A DNA stretch of 64,000 bases from JACRLW01 sp050181465. GTDB lineage: Bacteria; Planctomycetota; UBA1135; UBA2386. Where the stretch lies: assembly GCA_050181465.1 (NCBI GenBank), contig JBFXDD010000002.1:167507-231506 (forward strand), read 5' to 3'. Of this stretch, positions 28,001 through 35,812 are shown piece after piece. The stretch's first letter is position 1. Every line of letters starts with the position of its first letter. The translations under genes were made by a program, and so were the position numbers. Under the pieces are notes generated by a model that was given only the letters and a program-made list of their open reading frames with translations, did not search any database and was not told the origin of the DNA.

Positions 28001-28693
28001 CAGGACCCGCCGGAGTTCGCCGTCACCGACGCCGCCGGCCGGTATCAGCGCGACGGTGTGCGATCCGAGGTCTTCGAGCTGTCGTGGAGGATCTCGGATC
28101 GGCCGCGGATCGAGTGGTCGCTGGACGTTCATCCGCCGGTGGACTCGGAACATCGTGTCGACATCTCGCTGACCACGCGGGAACTCGAGATCGTGGTGGT
28201 GGGACCGACTGGTCTGCCCGCTGCCGACGCCGGTGTCTGGTTCCACGCGGTCCTTGCTTCCGGCGCGACGATCCGGTGTGCGACGCATCTCGATGCGCGT
28301 GGTTCGGCCCGGCTTCGCGTTCCGATCGCGAGCTATCAGGTGGGCGCCGAGGGCTCCATGGGTTCGGTGATGCTCGAGGGCTTCGATCCGACGACGACCG
28401 CTCGACTCGAACTCCGTCTCGCCGAGGACAAGCTGGTGCGCGGCATCGTGAGCTTGCCGGATGCCCAGAAGCTGCGTGCGGTTCAGTTCCGTGAGTCGGA
28501 CACGACCAACTACTTCCAACTCTTCGTCTATGACACGACGCAGTTCTCGACGACCGGCATGAAGGCCGGCCGCTACGAAGTCGTGCTCCTGACCGAGGAC
28601 GGCGAGTTCGACGCGGAACCCAAGGTCGTCGACATCCCCACGGTCGGACCGACCGACTTGCGATTGCGGCTCGGTGCGCGGCGCGAGTTCTAG
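25022..28693 (+). CDS. ECF sigma factor fused to membrane anchor and long carboxypeptidase-regulatory-like tail
   Basis: 1,223 residues from the ATG at 25022; an ATG at 24962 is also in frame. Residues 15-90 are sigma region 2 (VDDVVQETWIEALRRG, SWLSRVVRSRALNALR). Residues 110-165 are region 4 (YRSAILLRYFEGLEPRAIAQ, IDTVNTRLRRARTLL). A hydrophobic stretch near 193-223 (GFLALLSAMKPLLFLVAASL) should cross the membrane. The remaining 1,000 residues form repeated beta-sandwich modules (TDEQGRFRFESIPAGQSHAL, TDADGRFRIEGLVDGEHALL, LDADGRFAVDGLTPGEWEF) like carboxypeptidase regulatory domains, expected outside. Fusions of ECF factors to such tails are known in Planctomycetes. The stop codon lies inside repeat element copy 4. 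Confidence 0.85.
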   Translation: MTSTTPVLGDLDVLAAQEPFVRALAKSLLFDDSQVDDVVQETWIEALRRGIPAGAGARSWLSRVVRSRALNALRGRRRRQHRESAAARPEALPSAADILSRNEQRQRVIAAVAALAEPYRSAILLRYFEGLEPRAIAQRLEQPIDTVNTRLRRARTLLRERLDAESGGDRRAWMLALVPIAASRGVARGAVMAKVFGFLALLSAMKPLLFLVAASLLALLLARNLSAPSDPERNQIPPVVTQSATDRVAAVPDGSAEDRSSTTTGDARIAAPAIRSRRDGGLGPDQLAGLTGILVSPEGTVLPARRCRLLSLDPLQCHPGAFEPDHQAIGAAFSALEVETDEQGRFRFESIPAGQSHALWLGHGGPHATLRPLGFALRAGELVDLGIVALAVRGAVVGRVVSEDGAPIEGALVRAVDIPGALLGLAPIDRLEAGGALLCAFPDPKEILTAPNTAAVFAERMRRFLGRDVPTADADAPLCVLPFPGWFDAALAALPIPSATTDADGRFRIEGLVDGEHALLVAADGYARHIEPRVVIQHGELRDRGPIRLASGDTFTARVIDASGEPVVGAEVRVAVRPRVGLTGILFASAPVRTEATGRAVFANLPRSDLVVAVRASVGHPWHVEAEVASDEDFDITLPNPIAAHLKLVRDSAPFVGAVEVVVRAGPPMGEVTAAGLVPTIDVRLEAVTGEPGEYHLHDLTPGVYTVDVLAEHCALAQAVLWVDPSRPSVTTTIDLGVGHALEVSVVDASGRALSGCDVWVFPSADESAAYARSILFAYGGFRAWDRLGRGGRRTDGDGRVRIEHLPAGSAAVLVRHRGLGTRSERVDVAAGELRVVLREAGSVRGIVTDSGRRPEPGRVVLTRRPIVEPTAVAFPVANASVRLDADGRFAVDGLTPGEWEFHAERAESPEHESFGRMLRGAEPIAFSFGQGSGRSIRVAVESGVVHEVAIDVDPLHAGATEAVARVFGTVTMDGAPVVGQTLRSRAALGGWRQDPPEFAVTDAAGRYQRDGVRSEVFELSWRISDRPRIEWSLDVHPPVDSEHRVDISLTTRELEIVVVGPTGLPAADAGVWFHAVLASGATIRCATHLDARGSARLRVPIASYQVGAEGSMGSVMLEGFDPTTTARLELRLAEDKLVRGIVSLPDAQKLRAVQFRESDTTNYFQLFVYDTTQFSTTGMKAGRYEVVLLTEDGEFDAEPKVVDIPTVGPTDLRLRLGARREF

Positions 28694-28871
28694 TCGGACG
28701 ATTCGTGATCGCCTGCTGCGATCGCCGCAACCCGCGTCCGGCCGCGTCGCCAATTCGGCTCATCCCTGGCAGTGCAACTACGGCCACGCTTCGGTCGTCG
28801 CTCGACGCCGCTCGTTGCCCGGAATCGACCTGCTTCGATCGCGCACCGACGTTCACGAATTTTCCAGCTAC
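28690..28871. repeat. Inverted-repeat element, copy 4 (diverged)
   Basis: About 182 bases in the orientation of copies 1 and 2 and more diverged (starts CTAGTCGGACGATTCGTG, ends near ACGAATTTTCCAGCTAC). Its left CTAG contains the TAG stop of the sigma-factor fusion. Its right end contains the TAG stop, read on the minus strand, of the PrsW gene. It therefore separates two convergent genes exactly. Confidence 0.8.
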
Positions 28872-29880
28872 CTGCGCCCAAAGTTGCCCGCGGCCGCGGC
28901 GCCGGATCGCGGCCCTCGCGCGCCGAGTTCTTCCCGAGCCGCTCTCGTGATCGAGCGCTGTGTGCCCGAGCGACGTCGAGCATCGCTGGATTGGGCAACT
29001 CGTATCGACACGCCGAGTGCGACGAAAGTGACCGGGAGGATGGTGACGATGGTCAGTCGTGCGCGATCGTCGGGTTGTGCGAGGCCGTAGTCGTAGACGC
29101 CGTGCACCGCGACCGCGATGAAGCAGGGCACCAGGGACACGATGGCTGGGACTCGCGGCGCGGCGTCGCGCAACCATGCGAGCGCGAGGCCGAGGCCGAC
29201 CAAGCCCGTGGTGGCGATGTGCATCAAAGTCGCGGTGAAGCCACGCATCACGGCGAGCTGCGGCTCACCGGCGTGCAGGACATAGACAACGTTCTCCACG
29301 GTGGCGAAGCCGAGCGCGACCATCGCGCCGTAGACCATGCCGTCGAGGATCTGGTCGAAGTGCGGATGGCGACGGACGGCCACGAGCAACGCGAAGGCCT
29401 NNNNNNNNNNNNNNNNNNNNNNNNNNNNNNNNNNNNNNNNNNNNNNNNNNNNNNNNNNNNNNNNNNNNNNNNNNNNNNNNNNNNNNNNNNNNNNNNNNNN
29501 TGCAGGACATAGACAACGTTCTCCACGGTGGCGAAGCCGAGCGCGACCATCGCGCCGTAGACCATGCCGTCGAGGATCTGGTCGAAGTGCGGATGGCGAC
29601 GGACGGCCACGAGCAACGCGAAGGCCTTCGCGATCTCTTCCAACGGGGACGTCAGCAGGAAGGCATCGCGCGCCGCCGACAGCCGGCCGTGCGCATCCGC
29701 GAACCACTCTTCGAGAACCGGTCGTGCCCCGAGCACAAGCAGTGTCGAGAGCCCGCCGAGCAGGTAGCAGCGCAAGAGCAAGTGCGCCGGCTCGGGATGC
29801 TCCTTGTCGCGGCGCTGGATCCACGCGAACCAGAACGCGATGGGTGCGAGCGTGCAGACGGCGAGCGCGAGAAGGTCCAT
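28868..29880 (-). CDS. PrsW-type intramembrane protease, split by an assembly gap
   Basis: Membrane protein with several hydrophobic helices and PrsW family motifs: SPLEEIAKAFALL (EExxK), VYGAMVALGFATVENVVY, ATLMHIATTGLVGLGLALA (His) and AVHGVYDYGL (HxxxD-like). PrsW proteases cleave membrane-bound regulators such as anti-sigma factors; a link with the nearby sigma-factor fusion is possible but unproven. A 100-N gap lies inside the gene and the flanks are an exact 127-base duplication. Removing 227 bases leaves 786 bases, or 261 residues in one uninterrupted frame, so the real gene is most likely intact. Confidence 0.82.
29274..29400. repeat. Left copy of 127-base duplication at gap
   Basis: Identical to 29501-29627. 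It abuts the N run directly. The exact 127-base identity is best explained by two contigs that share a terminal overlap and were scaffolded without merging. Confidence 0.9.
29401..29500. other. Assembly gap (100 N)
   Basis: A run of exactly 100 N inside the PrsW gene. The surrounding duplication implies the true distance is a negative gap, i.e. an overlap of 127 bases. Confidence 0.97.
29501..29627. repeat. Right copy of 127-base duplication at gap
   Basis: Identical to 29274-29400, beginning TGCAGGACATAG and ending GCGAAGGCCT. It starts on the first base after the N run. Confidence 0.9.
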
Positions 29881-29975
29881 GAGCTGACCACGAGTGCATC
29901 GGCCGATCCGTCGCCGAGTGACCAGCTGCGCCGCTGTCCCCGATACCGACGGCGCTTCCCACGCCCTCTGCGACG

Positions 29976-30160
29976 CCGGCCCGAACTAGTCGAGAGCGTC
30001 TTCTGCGATCGCCGCAAGCCGCACTCGGCGGTGTCGCTGCGTTGGCTCCTCCCTGGCAGCGTAGCTACGGCTACGCTTCGGTACGTCGCACGACGTAGCT
30101 CCTTGCCGAGCATCCACCTGCGGCGATCTCGCGACGAAGTTCACGAATAGTTCGGGCCAG
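29976..30160. repeat. Inverted-repeat element, copy 5
   Basis: 185 bases, in the orientation of copies 1 and 2. The left end CCGGCCCGAACTAGTCGAG is decayed; the right end is ACGAATAGTTCGGGCCAG. The central near-palindrome GCGTAGCTACGGCTACGC is conserved. It ends on the base before the stop codon of the proline iminopeptidase gene, within the 280-base space up to PrsW. The first 95 bases of that space show nothing I recognise. Confidence 0.85.
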
Positions 30161-31120
30161 TCAGCGGCCGCGGAAGCGATCGGTCGCCGCGACGAGCTCG
30201 CTCGTATTGCCCACCTCGAGTGCCGAGTGTCCGGCAGTCGGCACGATCTTGAGGTCGGCTTCCGGCCACGCGCGATGGAGATCCCATGCGCTGCGCATCG
30301 GGCACACCACGTCGTAACGTCCCTGCACGATGACCGCGGGGATATGACGGATCCGCTCGACGTCACGGAGCAACTGATCTTCGCACTCGAGGAATCCACC
30401 GTTCACGAAGTAGTGACACTCGATGCGCGCGAAGGCCTCCGCGAAGGTATCGACGCCGGTGCGGGCGATCTGATCGAGATCCTGCATCAAGTAGCTCGTG
30501 CTGCCTTCCCAGATCGACCACGCGCGCGCCGCCGCGAGTCGAACCTGCGAATCGTCGCTGGTGAGGCGCCGGTAGTACGCACTCATCAGGTCGCCGCGTT
30601 CGACCGGCGGAATCGGTGCGAGGAAACTCTCCCACGCATCGGGAAACAGCCACGAGCAGCCCTCCTGGTAGAACCACAGGAGTTCCGCGCGACGCAGCAT
30701 GAAGATGCCGCGAAGGACCAACTCGGTGACTCGCTCGGGATGCTTCTGCGCGTAAGCGAGGGCGAGCGTGCTGCCCCACGACCCACCGAACACCTGCCAG
30801 CGCGGGATCGCGAGGTGCTCACGAAGCGCTTCGATATCGCTGACCAGATGCCAGGTGGTGTTGTCGATCAGTGACGCGTGCGGCCGACTCTGGCCGCAGC
30901 CCCGTTGGTCGAAGAGCACGATCCGATAGACCGCCGGGTCGAAGAAGCTGCGCAGCTTCGGACTCGTGCCGCCGCCCGGACCGCCGTGCAGGAACACCAC
31001 CGGCTTGCCCCGCGGGTTCCCGCTCTGTTCGTAGTAGATCTCGTGGACGTCGGACACCCGCAGGTGGCCTTGGTCGTAGGCTTCGATCGGCGGATACAGC
31101 GAGCGGACGGCTGGAGTCAT
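30161..31120 (-). CDS. pip: Proline iminopeptidase
   Basis: 319 residues from the ATG at 31120. Alpha/beta-hydrolase that removes N-terminal proline from peptides. Oxyanion region VVFLHGGPGGGTSP, nucleophile elbow VFGGSWGSTLAL, acid in VIVQGRYDVVCP, and His in PTAGHSALE are all present. The cap helices (LRGIFMLRR, WFYQEGCSWLFPDAWE) are those of the S33 prolyl aminopeptidases. No signal peptide, so cytoplasmic. Its start lies 60 bases from the divergent DUF6807 gene. Confidence 0.95.
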   Translation of the reverse strand: MTPAVRSLYPPIEAYDQGHLRVSDVHEIYYEQSGNPRGKPVVFLHGGPGGGTSPKLRSFFDPAVYRIVLFDQRGCGQSRPHASLIDNTTWHLVSDIEALREHLAIPRWQVFGGSWGSTLALAYAQKHPERVTELVLRGIFMLRRAELLWFYQEGCSWLFPDAWESFLAPIPPVERGDLMSAYYRRLTSDDSQVRLAAARAWSIWEGSTSYLMQDLDQIARTGVDTFAEAFARIECHYFVNGGFLECEDQLLRDVERIRHIPAVIVQGRYDVVCPMRSAWDLHRAWPEADLKIVPTAGHSALEVGNTSELVAATDRFRGR

Positions 31121-31180
31121 TTCCGCATCATGCACGAACGAGAGGTTGTCCGCAGCGGTCAGGTCCGGGAGGATGCACGC

Positions 31181-32230
31181 ATGAACGCGGCTCTCGCGGC
31201 TACCACGTTCGGTCTCCTGCTTGCGTGCGCCCGTCTCTCGGCGCAGGCGGCGGCGTCCGAGCCCGCGATCGAACTGCATTGTTCAGGACGGGAACGCGTG
31301 ACGATCGCGGTGGACGGCGACCTCTTCACCACTTGGCAAGCCTTTCCCGATCCACGGATGCCGGTTTGTTATCCACTGCGACTCGTCGGCGGGATCGAGG
31401 TCATGCGTCACCATCCCTTCGCCGAGGTGCCCGGTGAGGTGCGCGATCACCCGCATCATCGTTCCTTGTGGTTTGCTCACGGCGACGTCAACGGCATCGA
31501 TTTCTGGGCCAACCAGCGTGGCGGTCCGCAGATCCGTCACGACGGATTCTTGCTCGTGCCCGAGTCCGATCGCTCGCACGCGTTCGCGGCCGCGCACACG
31601 TGGCTCGATGGGCAGTTGCGCCCGGTGTGCACCGATCGACGGGTCGTGCGTGCGTTCGCCGCCCGAGAGCATGACCAGCGCGGGATCGATCACACGATCC
31701 ATTGGCGCGCGAGTCATGGCCCCTTGATGATCGGCGACACCAAGGAGGGGAGCTTTGCGGTGCGCATGCCGCAGGCATTCGCCTTGCGCGGCAAGGGTGC
31801 AACCGGCCGGCTCATCGACAGCGAGGGTCGCGAGGGTGCCGCCATCTGGGGCAAGCGTGCCCGCTGGATCGCCTACTTCGCGCTGATTCGCGGCGAACGT
31901 GTCGGTGTCGCGTTGTTCGATCATCCCAGCAACCCGCGCCATCCGACCTACTGGCATGCGCGCGACTACGGTCTCGCCGCCGCGAACCCGTTCGGTGTGC
32001 ACGACTTCGAGCGTCTGAGCGATCGCCCCGGTGAACTCCGCCTCGATGCTGGCGAGCAACTGACTCTGCGTCACGCATTCCTCGCCTTTCGCGGCGAGCC
32101 GTCGCGAATCACGATCGATGCGTGGTACTCGGCATTCGCCGCCGCCGCCGCCGTCGCCGTGCTCGAGTCCGCGTCCGGCTCGCAGTCGCCACAGTCCTCG
32201 ACCCAAACCCAGAAGTCCGGATCCAAATGA
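31181..32230 (+). CDS. Exported DUF6807 (PmoA-like) protein
   Basis: 349 residues from the ATG at 31181, with signal peptide (LAATTFGLLLACARLSAQA). The block HPHHRSLWFAHGDVNGIDFW is the hallmark of the PmoA-like family DUF6807, common in Planctomycetes and Bacteroidetes. The family's activity is not established, despite the PmoA name. A Thr/Gln/Ser-rich tail follows after residue 325. It overlaps the next gene (ATGA), so it is coupled to the Gfo/Idh/MocA oxidoreductase. The setting suggests carbohydrate metabolism outside the cytoplasm. Confidence 0.85.
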   Translation: MNAALAATTFGLLLACARLSAQAAASEPAIELHCSGRERVTIAVDGDLFTTWQAFPDPRMPVCYPLRLVGGIEVMRHHPFAEVPGEVRDHPHHRSLWFAHGDVNGIDFWANQRGGPQIRHDGFLLVPESDRSHAFAAAHTWLDGQLRPVCTDRRVVRAFAAREHDQRGIDHTIHWRASHGPLMIGDTKEGSFAVRMPQAFALRGKGATGRLIDSEGREGAAIWGKRARWIAYFALIRGERVGVALFDHPSNPRHPTYWHARDYGLAAANPFGVHDFERLSDRPGELRLDAGEQLTLRHAFLAFRGEPSRITIDAWYSAFAAAAAVAVLESASGSQSPQSSTQTQKSGSK

Positions 32231-33690
32231 AGATCGATCGACGTCAAGTGCTCGCCGGCCTCGGTGCCGGCGCACTGTTCTCGCCGCTCGTGGCGCGCTC
32301 CAGAGTCGGCACGACCGCTCACGTGCGCGGTGCGAACGATGACATCCGAGTTGCTGTGATCGGTGTGCGGAGTCGCGGGCGCGATCACATGCACGGCTTT
32401 GCGCGACTGCCGGGGGTGCGCGTCGTGGCGCTCTGCGATGTCGATCCGGCGATGCTCGACTCCGCGCTGGCCGACTTCCGTAAGCGGCAGCCGGAACGCG
32501 CGGCACCGGACACGGTACTCGACTTCCGCAAGCTGCTCGAGCGGACGGACGTCGATGCGGTTTCCATCGCGACTCCCAACCACACGCACACGTGGATCGC
32601 GATGCACGCGATGGCCGCGGGGAAGGACGTCTACGTGGAAAAGCCGGTCAGCCACAACCTGCGCGAAGGCGAGGCTCTGGTGCGTGCGGCAAAGAAGACC
32701 GGCCGCGTCGTCCAAGCCGGAACCCAGTGTCGGAGCAGCACCGGTATCCGCGCGGGAATCGACTTCGTGCACGCCGGGAAGCTCGGTGCCGTGCGCGTCG
32801 CGCGCGGCTTGTGCTACAAGCCGCGTCCCTCCATCGGCAAGGTCGCGGGTGAGCAGCCGATCCCGCAGGGGATCGACTACGACCTGTGGTGTGGACCGGC
32901 GGAGAAGTCGCCCCTGGCCCGTCGCAGCCTGCACTACGACTGGCATTGGGTCTGGTCGACGGGCAACGGCGATCTGGGCAATCAAGGCATCCATCAGATG
33001 GATCTCTGCCGATGGGCGATGGGCGTCGACCGATTGCCGGACGCGGTGGAGACGATCGGTGGTCGTGTCGGCTACGACGACGACGGCGAGACGCCGAACA
33101 CCATGGTGACCGTGCTCGAGTATCCCTCGGCACAGCTCGTGTTCGAGGTGCGAGGGTTGACGCAGGGCAGAGGCGTCAAGGAGATGGACCGATTCCTCGG
33201 CGTTCAGATCGGTTGCGTGATCCACTGCGAGCACGGCTATCTCGTCATCCCCGACTACTCGCGCGCGGTCGCGCACGACCTGGACGGTCGCCAGATCGAG
33301 CGATGGGAGGGCGGCGGCGATCACTACCAGAACTTCGTCGACGCGGTGCGCGCGCGCGATCCACAGAAGCTCAACGGGCCGGTGGTGGACGGGCACCTCT
33401 CGAGCGCGCTCTGTCACCTCGGCAATGACTCGCAGCGGCTCGCGGCGCTCGCGACGGCGGAGTCGATCGGTCAGCGCGCGTTGCGCTGTCCGACCATGGC
33501 GGAGAGTTGGCGGCGCATGCAGGATCACCTCGGCGCGAACGAAGTCGATCTCGCGGTGACGCCGCTCACCGCCGCTGCGCGATTGGAGCTCAACGAGACG
33601 GGCGCGTTCCGTGGTCCGCTCGCCGAGCGGGCGGAAGAGTTGGCCCGCGGTACGTATCGAGCAGGCTTCGAATTGCCCGTGATCGAATGA
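32227..33690 (+). CDS. Tat-exported Gfo/Idh/MocA oxidoreductase
   Basis: 487 residues from the ATG at 32227, overlapping the upstream stop by four bases. The N-terminus IDRRQVLAGLGAGALF is a Tat signal. The NAD(P)-binding part begins IRVAVIGVRSRGRDHMHGF and continues VVALCDVDPAM, VSIATPNHTHTWIAMHAMAAGKDVY and EKPVSHNLREGE with the catalytic Lys. The C-terminal domain has GNQGIHQMDLCRWAMG. Enzymes of this type oxidise or isomerise sugars and their derivatives with a nicotinamide cofactor. Confidence 0.92.
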   Translation: MKIDRRQVLAGLGAGALFSPLVARSRVGTTAHVRGANDDIRVAVIGVRSRGRDHMHGFARLPGVRVVALCDVDPAMLDSALADFRKRQPERAAPDTVLDFRKLLERTDVDAVSIATPNHTHTWIAMHAMAAGKDVYVEKPVSHNLREGEALVRAAKKTGRVVQAGTQCRSSTGIRAGIDFVHAGKLGAVRVARGLCYKPRPSIGKVAGEQPIPQGIDYDLWCGPAEKSPLARRSLHYDWHWVWSTGNGDLGNQGIHQMDLCRWAMGVDRLPDAVETIGGRVGYDDDGETPNTMVTVLEYPSAQLVFEVRGLTQGRGVKEMDRFLGVQIGCVIHCEHGYLVIPDYSRAVAHDLDGRQIERWEGGGDHYQNFVDAVRARDPQKLNGPVVDGHLSSALCHLGNDSQRLAALATAESIGQRALRCPTMAESWRRMQDHLGANEVDLAVTPLTAAARLELNETGAFRGPLAERAEELARGTYRAGFELPVIE

Positions 33691-34415
33691 AGGGCGTCTG
33701 GTTCGCATGCGTGTTGGCGTTGGTGAGCGGGTGCGCGCTTTCTCCGCCGAGTGAGCCGGCGGCGCGGCCGGACTCGCATTCGGTCGACCTCCTCACCGTT
33801 GCTCGTCACGCGATCTCGTTCACCGATCCCGCGGCCTTTCGCTGGCGGGGTGGTGACACGGGCTCGATCGAGCTCGAGCTGTTCGCTCCGGCGCAGTATG
33901 CGCCGCCCCACCGATCGCCGCTTGCGATCGCGCTGATCCCGTCGCCGGCGGTTGGCGACTTTCGATTGCGACTGCAGGCGCGGCAGACCAGCCGCGAGTA
34001 TGCGCATCGCGACCTGTGCATCGTGTTCGGGTACCGAGATCCGTCCCACTTCGCTTATGTTCACCTTGCGAGTGCGGCGGACCCCAATGCGCATGGCGTG
34101 TTCGTGGTCGACGGCGCGGCTCGCCGCAAGTTGCCAGGCACCGATCACCGCGGCATCGAGTGGGGTCCGGTGGATCGCTGGCATGAGATCGCGCTCGATC
34201 GCATCGGCGATCGATTGCGCGTCGGATTCGATCAGGCGTCGCCGGCGATCTTCGACGTGGACGTGCGCGACGTGGGGGTCGGAGCGATCGGCCTGGGGTC
34301 CTTCGACGATACGGGTGTGTTCACGGCGGTCGAACTGGAAGCGGAGTCGCTGTCGAACATCGACGTGACGCCGTTCCCGAGTTCCTCGGGGCGTGCACAT
34401 CGACCGAATTCGTGA
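33687..34415 (+). CDS. Lipoprotein with concanavalin/DUF1080-like domain
   Basis: 242 residues from the ATG at 33687, coupled (ATGA) to the oxidoreductase. The signal ends in the lipobox LVSGC at residues 13-17. The body FRLRLQARQTSREYAHRDLC, FAYVHLASAADPNAHGVFVV, WHEIALDRIGDRLRVGFD, VGAIGLGSFDDTGVF is a jelly-roll of the kind found in 3-keto-disaccharide hydrolase and LamG-like proteins. It is likely a periplasmic or outer-surface sugar-binding or hydrolytic partner of the two preceding gene products. Confidence 0.8.
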   Translation: MKGVWFACVLALVSGCALSPPSEPAARPDSHSVDLLTVARHAISFTDPAAFRWRGGDTGSIELELFAPAQYAPPHRSPLAIALIPSPAVGDFRLRLQARQTSREYAHRDLCIVFGYRDPSHFAYVHLASAADPNAHGVFVVDGAARRKLPGTDHRGIEWGPVDRWHEIALDRIGDRLRVGFDQASPAIFDVDVRDVGVGAIGLGSFDDTGVFTAVELEAESLSNIDVTPFPSSSGRAHRPNS

Positions 34416-34696
34416 ACGCGGCCGAGGTGCGTGATCGAGATCGTATCGTTCGCTTGCGCGCATGTGCGATTCCTCGGCGCACCGCATGGCCGCAACCGCC
34501 GATGTCAAGGCGATCATGGCGGTGACGGGGCGAGTCGTGAGCGGAAGCTCGTCGCTGGACGCACCAAGGATCCAGTCCTGGCGATGGTGGTCGAATCCGA
34601 CCCTTGCCGGTCCGCGGTTACACTCACCCGTTCGACCACCATCGCTCGCGACGCTCGCGCTCGCGTGTTCCCTCGTTCACTCTCTCGCCCTTCGCC

Positions 34697-35803
34697 ATGG
34701 CGTCCACGCCGCCGGCTTCACCTTCCTTCCTGACACCGGCGCTGTCGATCTACCTCGACCTGGTGCGCTTTCTTGCAGCGTTCGCCGTCTTGGCCGCGCA
34801 CATGGACATGGACGGTCTCTCGGCCAGTTGGTTGCCCTTCGCCTCGATGAGCCACGAAGCGGTGATGGTGTTCTTCGTGTTGTCTGGGTTGGTCATCGCG
34901 ACCACCGTGCGATCGAAAGAGCGCGACTGGCGAACCTACGTGGTCGCGCGTTCGGTGCGGATGTACTCCGTGGTCCTACCGGCGATCGTGCTGAGCTTCC
35001 TCGTCACCGCGGTCGCCGCCGGGATCGACCCGGGCTTGTGGCGCTCGGAAGTGATGCGGGATTTTCAGGTCGGCAGCGCTCTCGGTTCGATCGCCTTCCT
35101 CAACGAGTCCTGGTCGCTCGATCTCAATCTGCCCTGGAACCATCCGTTCTGGTCGCTGTGCTACGAGGTGTGGTTCTACGTCTTGTTCGGGATCTTCTGC
35201 TTCGCGCGCGTGCGAAGTCGCATGCTGTGGCTGATCGCGGCGGCGGTCCTCGCGGGCCCGGCGATCCTGGCACTACTGCCGATCTGGGCGTTGGGCGCAT
35301 GGATGGCGACGTGGCGCCGATATCCGGCAATGAGTCCGACCTTGGCTTGGAGCCTCGTCATCGGAACGTGGGTGTTGATCTGGCTGATCTCGATCAGTGG
35401 ACTCGATGTGGCGTTGCGCAGTTGGCTCCATGACGAGGTCCCGGGCTTCTGGCGACTCGAGTCCTCGCAACGACTGATCACCGACTACCTGCTCGGCCTG
35501 CTCGTCGCCCTCAACTTCTTGGCCTTCCGTGCCTTGCCGGAGCGATCCGCGTCCTGGTTGAGATCTTCAGAGCGACCGATCCGCTTCTTTGCCGGCTTCA
35601 CCTTCAGTCTGTACCTGTTCCATCGCCCGTTGACGAAGTTGGCGGGTCACTTCTGGCCAAACGTCGACGGCAGTGTGACCCACACCTTGGTCGTGCTCGT
35701 CCTCGTCATGGCAGTGTGCATGAGCCTCGGCGCGCTGACCGAATCGAAGAAGTATGTCCTGCGCGACTGGGTGCGTGCGCGCGTGCTGCCGAAGTCGGCA
35801 TGA
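34697..35803 (+). CDS. Acyltransferase family 3 membrane protein
   Basis: 368 residues from the ATG at 34697. Around ten hydrophobic segments. The N-terminal signature YLDLVRFLAAFAVLAAHMDM (arginine and histidine of the acyltransferase 3/OafA family) and HEAVMVFFVLSGLVIATTV are clear. WSLCYEVWFYVLFGI and the late FSLYLFHRPLTKL complete the family pattern. It should O-acylate an envelope polysaccharide or lipid. The 281-base space upstream holds nothing else I recognise. Confidence 0.92.
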   Translation: MASTPPASPSFLTPALSIYLDLVRFLAAFAVLAAHMDMDGLSASWLPFASMSHEAVMVFFVLSGLVIATTVRSKERDWRTYVVARSVRMYSVVLPAIVLSFLVTAVAAGIDPGLWRSEVMRDFQVGSALGSIAFLNESWSLDLNLPWNHPFWSLCYEVWFYVLFGIFCFARVRSRMLWLIAAAVLAGPAILALLPIWALGAWMATWRRYPAMSPTLAWSLVIGTWVLIWLISISGLDVALRSWLHDEVPGFWRLESSQRLITDYLLGLLVALNFLAFRALPERSASWLRSSERPIRFFAGFTFSLYLFHRPLTKLAGHFWPNVDGSVTHTLVVLVLVMAVCMSLGALTESKKYVLRDWVRARVLPKSA

Positions 35804-35812
35804 GGATGCGTC

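Noticed and set aside
34416..34696. Promoter with TACACT near 34619
   Set aside because: No -35 element at a normal distance could be found.
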